The translations under genes and the position numbers were made by a program. Source: Gammaproteobacteria bacterium (GTDB taxonomy: Bacteria > Pseudomonadota > Gammaproteobacteria > Ga0077536). From it: a DNA stretch of 64,000 bases. The stretch lies in the NCBI GenBank assembly GCA_016209015.1, contig JACQWY010000013.1, forward strand, positions 1 through 64,000, given 5' to 3'. Below the pieces are notes generated by a model. It was given only the letters and a program-made list of their open reading frames with translations, did no database searches and was not told where the DNA came from. Below, piece after piece: positions 16,985 through 25,983 of this stretch (its first letter is position 1; each line of letters begins with the position of its first letter).

Positions 16985-19222
16985 ATGATCGCCGAACGCA
17001 CCCGTCCCGCCGTCTGCACCGCCTGCGGGCAGCAATGCGGCATCCTCGTCCGTCTCGCGGGCGATCGGGTCGTCGCCCTCGACGGCGATCCCGAACATCC
17101 GTCGAGCCGCGGCTTCATCTGTCCGAAAGGCGCGGCGGCACACGAGCTGCACTACGATCCCGCCCGCGTCCACGAACCGCTGAAACGCCTCGGTCCGCGT
17201 GGCGGCGGTCGCTGGCAGACGATCTCCTGGGAGCAGGCGCTCGACGAAATCGCCGCGCGCATCGCCGAACTGGCCGCGCGCCACGGCCGCGAGACGCTCG
17301 CCTACGGTTACGGCACGCTGCACGGCGCCGATTGGAGTATCGGCGAGCGCTTCATGAATCTCTTCGGCAGCCCGAACGGCGTCGGCCAGGACAAGATCTG
17401 CTACGCACCCGCAGGCCTCGGCGAAGCGCTGACCTATGGCTTCGGTCCGACGTTCTACACCTATCCGGTGCCGGGCGTGACGCGCTGTCTCACGCTCTGG
17501 GGCATGCGGCCGAGCGCCTCTATGCCGCTGCTCTGGATGCAGATCGAGCAGGCGCGGCACGCCGGCGCGAAGCTCGTCGTGATCGATCCGCTCGCGACGC
17601 GTGAGGCGAAACGCGCGGATTTGTGGCTGCGGCCGCGGCCCGGCACGGACGGCGCGCTCGCGCTCGCGATGATCGAGGTGTTGATCTCGCGCGGCCACTA
17701 CGATCCCGCGTTCGTCGCCGCGCGCACCGAAGGCTTCGAAGCGCTGCGCGATCGCGTCGCCGATTTTCCGCCCGCGCGGGTCGCCGGCATCACCGGCGTG
17801 CCGGCGGCGGACATCGTCGCGGCGGCGGAAATGATCGCCGCGAACCGGCCGGGCATCATCCACGCGGGCAACGGTGTGTGCCAGAGCGGTTCGCCCGCGA
17901 CGCAGACCGGACGTGCGATCGCCTGTCTCGTCGCACTGTCCGGTAATCTCGACGTACCGGGCGGCCATGCGATCGCCGGACCGCCGCGCGACGTGATCGC
18001 GAACGGCGCGGCGATCGCCGTCGGGGCGCTCGATCCCGTGCAGCGTGCGAAACGGCTCGGCGGTGATCGCTATCCGTTCATCGGTGCCGGCCACGCCGAC
18101 GTCGATGCCGCGCTCGCGCGCCGCTGGTACGGCCAGCAGGGCGTGCTGGCCTGGATGGCGACGGCGCACGAGCCCACGTTGTGGCGCGCGATCGAGCACC
18201 GCGATCCCTATCCGGTCACGGCGCTGATTCTCCAGCATCACAATCCCGTGGGCGCTTCACCCGATCTCGGCGCCGTGCGCCGGGCGCTGCTGTCGCCGAA
18301 TCTCGAGCTCTTCGTCTCTCACGATCTCTTCCTCAACGCGACGAGCAGCCTCGCCGACTACGTCCTGCCCGCAGCGCACTGGCTCGAGAAGCCGTTCTTC
18401 TCGACGGCCTTCGGCGTGCTCGGTTTCGCGGGCGATTACGCGGAGGCGGCGCAGGCGCCGATTGCGCCCGAAGAAGCGCATCGCAGTGATTACGATCTGT
18501 GGCGCGATCTCGGCGCCCGGCTCGGTCAGGAACGCGACTGGCCGGCGCGCGCCGAAGAGTTCTGGAACGACTGCCTCGCTCCCGCCGGCCTCACGTTCGA
18601 CGGCCTCGCGGCGCGGCGCGGACCCGCGGTCGGCGAGGCGGCGCGTGATCCGCACCGGCCGCCCGACGTACCGACGGTCGGTTACGGCACGCCGTCCGGC
18701 TGCATCGAATTCCGATCCCGGCTCATGGAAAGCTGGGGCCTCGATCCCCTGCCCGGCTGGTCGCCGCCCGCGCTATTCGCCGGGGCCGGCGCGGATTTCC
18801 CGCTCGTGCTGACGACCGGCGGCCGGCGCCTCGAGGGCTTCCATCAGCACGCGCCCCAGCAGTCACCGTATCGACGCAGGTATCCCGAGCCGTGCGTCAG
18901 CCTGCATCCCGAAACCGCACGCGCGGCGGGTATCGCGGACGGAGCCTGGATCGCCATCGAGACACCGATCGGCGCCGTTCGCCAGCGCGCGCTCGTCACG
19001 GACGCGGTGGGACCCGACGTCATCCATGCGGACCGCTGGTGGTACCCCGAGGGCGGCTGCGCGCCGGACGATCCCTACGGCGTGCTCGCGGTGAACATCA
19101 ATGTCTGCACGGACGGTGCGGACGCGAGCTGCGATCCGGTGTTCGGCGCGTGGCTGCTGCGCGGCGTGCCGTGCCGGGTGCGGGCGCTTCCGGCAGGCGC
19201 CGCCGGTCCGCGGCCCGCGTAA
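16985..19222 (+). CDS. Molybdopterin oxidoreductase of the DMSO-reductase superfamily
   Basis: 745 residues; ATG 16985 is chosen because GGAGG lies eight bases upstream (a GTG at 16970 is possible). A 4Fe-4S site is formed by C11, C14, C18 and C46 (CTACGQQCG, GFICPKG). C139 (GQDKICYAPA) is a candidate Mo/W ligand. Cofactor-binding stretches include AKLVVIDPLATREAKRADLW, HAGNGVCQSGS and the C-terminal domain VLTTGGRRLEGFHQH. There is no Tat signal, so the protein is probably cytoplasmic. No electron-transfer or membrane-anchor subunits adjoin it. The substrate cannot be told; related families include formate dehydrogenase-like, thiosulfate reductase-like and acetylene hydratase-like enzymes. 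Confidence 0.85.
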   Translation: MIAERTRPAVCTACGQQCGILVRLAGDRVVALDGDPEHPSSRGFICPKGAAAHELHYDPARVHEPLKRLGPRGGGRWQTISWEQALDEIAARIAELAARHGRETLAYGYGTLHGADWSIGERFMNLFGSPNGVGQDKICYAPAGLGEALTYGFGPTFYTYPVPGVTRCLTLWGMRPSASMPLLWMQIEQARHAGAKLVVIDPLATREAKRADLWLRPRPGTDGALALAMIEVLISRGHYDPAFVAARTEGFEALRDRVADFPPARVAGITGVPAADIVAAAEMIAANRPGIIHAGNGVCQSGSPATQTGRAIACLVALSGNLDVPGGHAIAGPPRDVIANGAAIAVGALDPVQRAKRLGGDRYPFIGAGHADVDAALARRWYGQQGVLAWMATAHEPTLWRAIEHRDPYPVTALILQHHNPVGASPDLGAVRRALLSPNLELFVSHDLFLNATSSLADYVLPAAHWLEKPFFSTAFGVLGFAGDYAEAAQAPIAPEEAHRSDYDLWRDLGARLGQERDWPARAEEFWNDCLAPAGLTFDGLAARRGPAVGEAARDPHRPPDVPTVGYGTPSGCIEFRSRLMESWGLDPLPGWSPPALFAGAGADFPLVLTTGGRRLEGFHQHAPQQSPYRRRYPEPCVSLHPETARAAGIADGAWIAIETPIGAVRQRALVTDAVGPDVIHADRWWYPEGGCAPDDPYGVLAVNINVCTDGADASCDPVFGAWLLRGVPCRVRALPAGAAGPRPA

Positions 19223-19330
19223 GACGCGCACCCCATATCGCGATCGTGTGATCGACATCAGCTTTAGGGGCATGATCGGGCCTCCGAATGGCGCTAGGCT
19301 AGGTGCCCGCTCGCACTGCAGGAAGCAGTC

Positions 19331-20431
19331 ATGTACGAAGATTTCTACGGGCTTCGGGCCAAGCCGTTCAGTCTGCTGCCTGATCCCGCCTATCTGTTCC
19401 AGAGCGCGAAGCACCAGATGGCGCTCGCCATGTTGCAATACGCCGTGCAGAGCCGGCTCGCGCTGTGCGTCATCACGGGCGAGGTGGGCTCGGGCAAGAC
19501 GACGCTCGTGCGCCGCCTCATCAACGACGTCGGCGATGCCGTCACGGTGGGGCTGATCTCGAATACCCACCGTTCGTTCGGCAATCTCATGCAATGGGTC
19601 GCGCTCGCTTTCGGGCTGCCGTTCAAGGGCCGCGAGAAAGTCGAGCTCTACCAGGACTTCGTCGACTTCCTGTGCCGGGAATACGCGGCAGGCCGGCACG
19701 TCCTGCTGATCGTCGACGAGGCCCAGAATCTCGACGCCGAGATCCTCGAAGAGCTGCGTCTGCTGACGAACGTGAACTCCGACGATCACATGGTCGTGCA
19801 GATGATGCTCGTCGGACAGTCGGAGCTGCACGACACGCTGAAACGCCACGAGCTGCGCCAGCTCGCGCAACGCATCTCGGTCGCCTACCGGCTCGAGCCG
19901 CTGGACGAACCGGAGACCGCGGCCTACGTGCGACACCGCGTCGCCTCGGCCGGCGGCAATCCCAACCTCTTCCACAAGAACGCGCTGCGCCTCATCCACA
20001 GCAACAGCGGCGGCATTCCGCGCGTGATCAACACGCTCTGCGATCTCGCGCTCGTCTACGGCTTCGCCGACGGCAAGAAGCAGATCGACGCCGTGCTGAT
20101 CGCGGACATCGCGCGCGATCGCATCGACACCGGGCTCTACGGCGACACCGTGTACGAGGTCAGCTCGTTGAATCTTCCCGAGCGCCGCGGCCGGCGCGAG
20201 AAGCGGCGCGACGAGGAAGCGCCGCCGGTCGCCCGCACCGCGGGGCCGGTGACCTCGGTCGATCTCCTGCTCGAGGGCGGGGACCCGCCCGCCGACGCGG
20301 AGGAGGCGGGCGAAGCGGCCGACATCCACGACGCGCCGGAGGAACCGGAGAACGCGCCCGGCGCCGACGACGCGCAACTCGTCACGAACGTCGCCGCGTT
20401 CCCCCAGGAGGGTCGCAATCGCCGCCGTTAG
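19331..20431 (+). CDS. ExeA/GspA-like AAA ATPase
   Basis: 366 residues. It starts MYEDFYGLRAKPFSLLPDPA, typical of ExeA-like ATPases. Walker A is GEVGSGKTT (50-58) and Walker B LLIVDEAQ (125-132), followed by the sensor segment RQLAQRISVAYRLEPLDEPE and the helical lid ending near residue 275. The last 90 residues are acidic, Pro/Ala-rich and likely disordered, with no membrane helix or peptidoglycan domain. Such ATPases accompany type II secretion, exopolysaccharide/exosortase loci or act alone; no such genes flank this one. AGGAAG precedes the ATG. Confidence 0.8.
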   Translation: MYEDFYGLRAKPFSLLPDPAYLFQSAKHQMALAMLQYAVQSRLALCVITGEVGSGKTTLVRRLINDVGDAVTVGLISNTHRSFGNLMQWVALAFGLPFKGREKVELYQDFVDFLCREYAAGRHVLLIVDEAQNLDAEILEELRLLTNVNSDDHMVVQMMLVGQSELHDTLKRHELRQLAQRISVAYRLEPLDEPETAAYVRHRVASAGGNPNLFHKNALRLIHSNSGGIPRVINTLCDLALVYGFADGKKQIDAVLIADIARDRIDTGLYGDTVYEVSSLNLPERRGRREKRRDEEAPPVARTAGPVTSVDLLLEGGDPPADAEEAGEAADIHDAPEEPENAPGADDAQLVTNVAAFPQEGRNRRR

Positions 20432-20561
20432 GCGGCATGTCACCTCGTGTCTAAGAATCGTCCCGTGAACGCCGGGCAAGCTGAGACGATGATCGAATTG
20501 TGGTGCGCGCGCCGGTCCGTCATCTTGCCGCGGGACGTCGTGCATGCGATATGATTCCCCA

Positions 20562-20836
20562 CGAGCCGTATCGGCCGCGCCCCGGACCCTCGACGTCAAT
20601 CGGGAGTGTGCGACGCAAGCCCGGAGCGTGGACAGGATGCGGTGGTCGTGATGGCGTGATGTGCGCCCGTGATCCGCAGCCGCCGGAACTCCCGGCGGAC
20701 GCGGCATCGAATCGCGGACAATGAGAACTGCGCACGGTGCGTTGAGCGTAGCCATTCCAGCAGGGGCGGAGAGCGCACCGTGTCGCAGGCCCGCGCTGGA
20801 CTGAGCTTGAGGCCCTTCGGGGCCTTTTCGTTTTTT
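20562..20836 (+). ncRNA. Candidate small RNA with intrinsic terminator
   Basis: The 440 bp between the ExeA-like gene and the convergent kinase holds no convincing gene. It does hold a possible promoter (TTGCCG 20525-20530, TATGAT 20550-20555, a long 19-bp spacer), an internal 9-bp inverted repeat (CACGGTGCG 20733-20741 with CGCACCGTG 20774-20782) and a terminator at 20810-20836. A terminator 380 nt past the last plus-strand gene is easier to explain by a separate short transcript. The 5' end is a guess. Confidence 0.3.
20810..20836 (+). terminator. UUCG-tetraloop intrinsic terminator
   Basis: The stem AGGCCC / GGGCCT closes a TTCG tetraloop (20810-20825) and is followed by TTTTCG and a run of six T. 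Oriented for plus-strand transcripts; it lies 36 bp before the 3' end of the minus-strand kinase gene. Confidence 0.75.
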
Positions 20837-20871
20837 CGGGCGCCGGATTCCCGGCGCTGCACGATCTGCTC

Positions 20872-23800
20872 CTACTCGTGGGCCGCCAGCGGCCCCAGTT
20901 CGCGGAGCGCGGCAAGCGCGGCCGGGAATTCGAATGCCTCGATGAGTCTCCCGATGCGTGCTTCGGATTCGGCACCGTGCCCGGCGGCGATCACGACCCT
21001 GGCCGCGGTCCAGGCTTCGCCCGCGCGCAAGTCGTCGGACTCGAGCCAGCGCTCCAGATCGGCGAGCGCACGACGTGCCGTGGCCGCATCGGGCGCCGGG
21101 GCCGGCAGCGGCGCCGGCCCAGCGGTCGCCGCCTCCGCGATGGCGCGCTTCGCCTCCGCCACGCCGCTCGCGAGCGTCGTGAGCCGTGCCGGTACCTCGT
21201 CCGCCCCGGCGCCGGATTTCAAGGCGCGCTCCATGTCCTGCGCGAGGAGTGCGAGGCGCCGCAGGCCCATCGTCGCGGCCGCGCCCTTGAGCGTGTGCGC
21301 GAGACGTTCCGCGTCGTCGTGACGGCCCGCCGCGAGCGCGGCCCGGATGGCCTCTGCATCGTCGAGGTGGAACTCCGAGAAGCGCGCCAGCATCCGGAAA
21401 TAAGTGTCGCGGCGCCCGGCGAGATTGCGCAGTCCGGCCGCCACGTCGAGCACGGGCGCGGTCGCAGCGTCGTCCTCGGCGGGACGCGGCGGCGGCGCGA
21501 CGTCCTCGCCCGGCAGAACGGTGCTCGGCAGCCAGCGCGCGAGCGAGGCGTAGAGGAAATCCGGATCGATCGGCTTCACGACGTGATCGTTCATGCCGGC
21601 ATCGAGACACTTCTGCCGGTCCTCGGCGAACGCGTTCGCGGTGATGGCGATGATCGGCACGTCGCGGCCGTGGGGCAGCGTGCGGATCACCGTCGTCGCC
21701 TCCACGCCGTTCATGACCGGCATCTGCATGTCCATCAGGATCAGATCGAAGTGCGCCTCGCGCACCTTGTCGACCGCTTCCCGGCCGTGCTCGGCCATCA
21801 CGACGCGCAGTCCGACGTCGTGCAGCAGATCGCGGATCACTTCGCGGTTGATTTCGTTGTCCTCGACGAGCAGCACGATGCCGGCGTAGTGGCGGCCGAC
21901 GCTCGTCGCTTCGGGCGCCGCGATCGGCCCGGTTCCGCGCGCGACGCGCACGGTGAACCAGAAAGTGCTGCCGATGCCGTAGCGGCTCGATACGCCGGTC
22001 TCGCCCCCCATCAGATGCGCGAGCCGGCGGCTGATCGCGAGTCCGAGTCCGGTGCCGCCGTACTTGCGCTGCGTCGATTCACTGCCTTGTTCGAAGGCCT
22101 CGAAGATCCGCGACTCCTGTTCCGGCGTGAGGCCGACGCCGGTGTCCTCCACCTCGAAGCGGAGCAGCAGGCCGGTGTCCTCCTCGGCGGCGATCGCCGC
22201 GCCGAGCCGGATGACGCCGCGGTCGGTGAACTTGATGGCATTGCTCAGATAGTTCACGAGCACCTGACCGATGCGGAAGGGATCGCCGGCGAGCGGCAGC
22301 GTGGCGAGCGCGGGCTCGATCTCGGTCCGCAACTCGAGACGCTTCTCCGTCGCGCGATGGCCGATCATGCTCTGCACGTGGTCGACGACCTGCGTCACGC
22401 TGAACGGTACGGATTCGATGCCGAGGCTCTCGGCCTCGATCTTCGAGAGATCGAGGATGTCGTTCAGGATCGCGAGCAGATGGCGCGCCGAGCTCGAAAT
22501 CTTGCGCACGCGATCGAGATGTCGCGGCTCGGCGAGATCGTGCTGCAGCAGGTGGGCGAGCCCGATGATTGCGTTCATCGGCGTGCGGATCTCGTGGCTC
22601 ATGTTCGCGAGGAAGACGCTCTTCGCGCGGTTCGCGACCTCGGCTGCCTCCTTCGCCTGCTCGAGCTCGAGCGTGCGACTCTGCACGAGCTCCTCGAGAT
22701 GGTGGCGATAGGCTTCGAGCTCGGTCGCGATGCGCGTCTTCTCGGTGATGTCGCGATCGATGCCCTGGAAGCCGGTGAGACGCCCGCCGGCGTCGAAGTT
22801 CGGCGTCGCGTTCGATTCCATGGCGCGCACGGTCCCGTCGCGGCAGATCCAGCGCAGTACGACCCCGCGCCAGCCGCGCTGCTCGTCCCGCGCTCGCTCG
22901 AACGTGGCACGATAGAGCGCGAGATCGTCGGGATGGACGAGCTCCGCCTCGCTCATCTGATCGAGCTCGGCCGGCGTGTAACCCAAGAGCTCCGTGCCGG
23001 CGCGGTTCGTGTAGATGCGGCGGCCGTCGGCGTCGATGGCCCACAAGCAGTCGGCCGTGCCTTCCGCGATGTTCCGGAAGCGCTGCTCGCTCTGCCGCAG
23101 CAGGTCCTCGGCTTGGCGGCGCTCGGTCACGTCGACGTGCGTGCCGCTGAGGACGAGTGGGCGGCCTTCGTCATCGCGGCTCGTGACCCGCCCGCGGTCG
23201 GAGATCCACATCCACGCGCCGCTCTTGTGCCGCATCCGCATCTCGCACTCGTAGAACTGCGTGCGGCCGGTGAGGTGGGCCTGCAGGATTTCGTCGGTCC
23301 GCTGGCGATCGTCGGGATGCACGAGCCCCTGCCAGGTATCGACGCTGGCCGGGGCGAGCTCGTCGAGGCTGTAGCCGAGCATTTCGGCCCAGCGTTCGTT
23401 GAACGTACACGCGCCGCTGCGGTAATCCCATTCCCAGGTGCCGGCGCGCGTCGCGCCGATGATGTCGTGCAGGCGCTGCCGGTCATGACTGAGCAGCGCG
23501 TGCAGGCGGTTGCGCTCGGTCACGTCGTGCCAGACCGCGACCCAGTATTCGCGTCCCGCGACGACGAGCTGCCGGGCCCGCATGTCGATGTCGCAGCGGC
23601 TGCCGTCGCGGCGCCGATGCACGACCTCGCCGGCGATGCTGCCCGCTTCCGCCATGCCGTCGCGCCAGCCCGCGATGCGGCTGCCGTCGCCGGGATCGAG
23701 GATCGTGCCGAGCGTCAGCGCCGAGAATTCCTCGCGGTCGTAGCCGAGCACGCGGCAGGCGGCGTCGTTGAAGTCGACGAGACGCATCGTGATCGGATCG

Positions 23801-24876
23801 ATCACGACGATGCCCTCGGCCGCCTGTGCGAAGACGCTCTGTATGAGGCGGTGCTGCTCGCGTCGGCGGATCATGCTGACGACGACGGTCACGAGCAATA
23901 GCAGCACGGCGTCGACCGCGACGAACAGCGCGATCATGGGGGAGCGATGCTCGCGCCAGACGTCCGCGAAGGTGATGGCCGGCAGCACGTCGTAGGGCGG
24001 CAGGCGCAACTCGCGCAGCGCGTCGCGCACCGGCTCGTAGTTGAACGGGATCTCGAAGCCGTGGATGCCGGGCGGCGCGGCCACTTCCGGCTCGTGCGGC
24101 ATGTCGAGCAGTGCCGCCGCGACGGCTGCAGCGTCCGCGGGATCGACGTGGCGGAGCGCGGCTATGGGCCATTCCGGATAGAGGCGCGTCGACACGGCAT
24201 AGGGATAGCCGGGCAGGTTCTGGCGATTCAGCACTTCGAGCGCGCCGCGCGGAACGCGACCCTCGCGCAGCATCGCTTCCAGCACGCCGCCGCGCACGAA
24301 GGCGGCATCCGCGCGGTTCTCGAGCACCGCCCGCAACGCCTCCTCGTGCGGCAGGCTCGTGCGCAGCGTGCGCCGCGCGTCCGGCAGCGGCACGCCCGCT
24401 GCCTGCAGCTCGTAGGCCTGGGCGATGTAGCCGCCGAGCGATTGCGGCGAGACGATCGCGATGCGTTTGCCGGCGAGGTCCTCGAGCGTACGCAGATCCG
24501 CGCGGTCGGACCTGACGACGATCGCCCCGCCGAAGCCGCGCAGGCGCAGGCCGTGCTCCTCGGAGACGATGCTCACGAGCGGCGAAGTGACGAGACCCTG
24601 CGCGCTCAGCATCACGTATTCCGCGGGATTCGTCGCGAGGAGATCGACCTCCCGGCTCTCGATCGCCTCATGCAGCGAAGCGTAGTCGAAGAGGGTGACG
24701 TGGACGTTGCGATTCGGCAGGCGCTGCTGCAGATAGTGCTCGATCGGCTTCCAGGCGGCCTCGTTCGCCGTCGCCTCGCGGTAGCCGAGCACGCCGAGCG
24801 TGAGGTCCGCCGCCGCGAGCGCCGGCATCGCCATCACGATCGCGAGGACGGCGACGGCGGGCCGCAGGCTGCTCAT
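20872..24876 (-). CDS. Hybrid histidine kinase: PhnD-like sensor, PAS repeats, REC and HPt
   Basis: 1334 residues from ATG 24874-24876. Signal peptide 1-22, then a periplasmic PhnD/TtrS-like binding-protein domain (LTLGVLGYREATANEAAWKP, VDLLATNPAEYVML) to about 300, and a membrane helix near 311-333 (ALFVAVDAVLLLLVTVVV). Next come about four PAS/PAC units, HisKA with H761 (MSHEIRTPMNAIIG), HATPase (VNYLSNAIKFTDRG, GGTGLGLAISRRL), a receiver with D1049 (LILMDMQMPVMNG) and an HPt domain with H1194 (LAHTLKGAAATMG). It should sense an extracytoplasmic ligand, perhaps an anion by analogy with PhnD and TtrS, and drive a phosphorelay. It is coupled to the response regulator upstream (TGATG). Confidence 0.9.
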   Translation of the reverse strand: MSSLRPAVAVLAIVMAMPALAAADLTLGVLGYREATANEAAWKPIEHYLQQRLPNRNVHVTLFDYASLHEAIESREVDLLATNPAEYVMLSAQGLVTSPLVSIVSEEHGLRLRGFGGAIVVRSDRADLRTLEDLAGKRIAIVSPQSLGGYIAQAYELQAAGVPLPDARRTLRTSLPHEEALRAVLENRADAAFVRGGVLEAMLREGRVPRGALEVLNRQNLPGYPYAVSTRLYPEWPIAALRHVDPADAAAVAAALLDMPHEPEVAAPPGIHGFEIPFNYEPVRDALRELRLPPYDVLPAITFADVWREHRSPMIALFVAVDAVLLLLVTVVVSMIRRREQHRLIQSVFAQAAEGIVVIDPITMRLVDFNDAACRVLGYDREEFSALTLGTILDPGDGSRIAGWRDGMAEAGSIAGEVVHRRRDGSRCDIDMRARQLVVAGREYWVAVWHDVTERNRLHALLSHDRQRLHDIIGATRAGTWEWDYRSGACTFNERWAEMLGYSLDELAPASVDTWQGLVHPDDRQRTDEILQAHLTGRTQFYECEMRMRHKSGAWMWISDRGRVTSRDDEGRPLVLSGTHVDVTERRQAEDLLRQSEQRFRNIAEGTADCLWAIDADGRRIYTNRAGTELLGYTPAELDQMSEAELVHPDDLALYRATFERARDEQRGWRGVVLRWICRDGTVRAMESNATPNFDAGGRLTGFQGIDRDITEKTRIATELEAYRHHLEELVQSRTLELEQAKEAAEVANRAKSVFLANMSHEIRTPMNAIIGLAHLLQHDLAEPRHLDRVRKISSSARHLLAILNDILDLSKIEAESLGIESVPFSVTQVVDHVQSMIGHRATEKRLELRTEIEPALATLPLAGDPFRIGQVLVNYLSNAIKFTDRGVIRLGAAIAAEEDTGLLLRFEVEDTGVGLTPEQESRIFEAFEQGSESTQRKYGGTGLGLAISRRLAHLMGGETGVSSRYGIGSTFWFTVRVARGTGPIAAPEATSVGRHYAGIVLLVEDNEINREVIRDLLHDVGLRVVMAEHGREAVDKVREAHFDLILMDMQMPVMNGVEATTVIRTLPHGRDVPIIAITANAFAEDRQKCLDAGMNDHVVKPIDPDFLYASLARWLPSTVLPGEDVAPPPRPAEDDAATAPVLDVAAGLRNLAGRRDTYFRMLARFSEFHLDDAEAIRAALAAGRHDDAERLAHTLKGAAATMGLRRLALLAQDMERALKSGAGADEVPARLTTLASGVAEAKRAIAEAATAGPAPLPAPAPDAATARRALADLERWLESDDLRAGEAWTAARVVIAAGHGAESEARIGRLIEAFEFPAALAALRELGPLAAHE

Positions 24877-25685
24877 CACGGCAGGCTCGCGGGCAGGAAG
24901 GCGGGATCGAACGCGAGCGCGGTCGCGAGATGCCGCCGCGCCGCCGCCGGCAGCTCGACCACGGCAGCGAGGTCGGCGATGGCCGCGCGGAGCCCGCGCG
25001 CGGGGGCGCCGAGCAGATGGCGGTTGCAGTCCGGCTCGGGCAGCGCGATGCCGCGGAATTGCGTCGTGATCCGTTCGGCCGGGATCGGGTAGTGGCGGGC
25101 GAGGCGATAGGCCGTGTCGACCGGATTCGCATTCCAGGCGTGGAGCGCACGGAATTGAGCCGCGATGAGCGCCGCGACGTGCTCCGCCTCGTCGCCTTCG
25201 TCGGGACGGCGCAGCCTGAATTCGCAGGACTGGAGCATGCGCAGCGCCGCGTCGCCGGGGACGACCTGCGGGCCGCTCGAGCGGAAGCGCTGCGCATCGG
25301 GGATCGCGGCCCGGATCACCGGGACGAGCAGGCGCTGATTGCAGGGCTTCGTGAGGTAGCAACAGACGCCCGCGCGGATGCCCTCGACGATTTCCTCCAG
25401 CGCGATCGGCGAGGTCTGGAAGATGACGGGCAGCCCGCGCAGGCGCTCGTGCGCGCGGACTTTCGCGAGCGGCGCCATGCCGTCGAGCACCGGCATCTTG
25501 CGATCCGTGACGATCACGTCGATGCGCTGCCGACCCGATTCGAGCATTCGCCAGGCTTCGCCGCCGTCGCGGGCGACGTGCACTTCGAAGTTCTCGGGCT
25601 CGAGACAGGCGCTGACGAGATCGCACATCGAGGGGTCGTCGTCGACCACCAGAATCGCGGGGCGATGAGCTTCTGACGTTGGCAT
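24876..25685 (-). CDS. Response regulator with unclassified C-terminal domain
   Basis: 269 residues from ATG 25683-25685. The receiver domain occupies 9-130: acidic pocket VVDDD, phospho-acceptor D61 (IVTDRKMPVLDG), K113 (YLTKPCN). The rest (130-269) is helical with no DNA-binding motif I recognise, so it may act on a protein or enzyme target. Its TGA overlaps the kinase ATG by one base, so the pair form a two-component unit. Together with the kinase's own REC-HPt this suggests a branched phosphorelay. Confidence 0.8.
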   Translation of the reverse strand: MPTSEAHRPAILVVDDDPSMCDLVSACLEPENFEVHVARDGGEAWRMLESGRQRIDVIVTDRKMPVLDGMAPLAKVRAHERLRGLPVIFQTSPIALEEIVEGIRAGVCCYLTKPCNQRLLVPVIRAAIPDAQRFRSSGPQVVPGDAALRMLQSCEFRLRRPDEGDEAEHVAALIAAQFRALHAWNANPVDTAYRLARHYPIPAERITTQFRGIALPEPDCNRHLLGAPARGLRAAIADLAAVVELPAAARRHLATALAFDPAFLPASLP

Positions 25686-25983
25686 GCAGGACGCATTCTT
25701 CTGTTGGCGCTCCGGAGGCTGCGGAGTCGGCCGCGGCTCTGCGCGTCGGATCCGGCCCTGGGCACCAAGGTGCCTCGAATTTTCGGCGTGCATTCGCGAT
25801 CGGCCTCGCCGGGGCACGCTCTGGTGTTCCGTATCGGCCGGAGACTCGAAAAGTCGACCGGCGCACCGGCGGTTGCGACGCCTGACTTAGCGCGTTCCGG
25901 AGCCGGTGCTACTATGGCCGCCCGGCCGGGCACGCCCGCCTGTTGCCGTCCCGGCACCGACAACGACGACACGAGGAGGTCAT
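25686..25983. other. Divergent intergenic region, no gene seen
   Basis: 298 bp between the response regulator (minus) and the monooxygenase (plus). ORFs here are shadows or N-terminal extensions. It should hold promoters for both directions but no clear boxes can be assigned. Confidence 0.5.

Noticed and set aside
14906-18241. 1111-residue minus-strand ORF across kup and the molybdoenzyme
   Set aside because: Shadow of two well-supported plus-strand genes; the translation is His/Arg/Glu-rich and has no domain.
24876-25866. N-terminal extension of the hybrid kinase through the response regulator region
   Set aside because: The extension is out-of-frame reading of the receiver gene; the signal peptide beginning at 24876 marks the real start.
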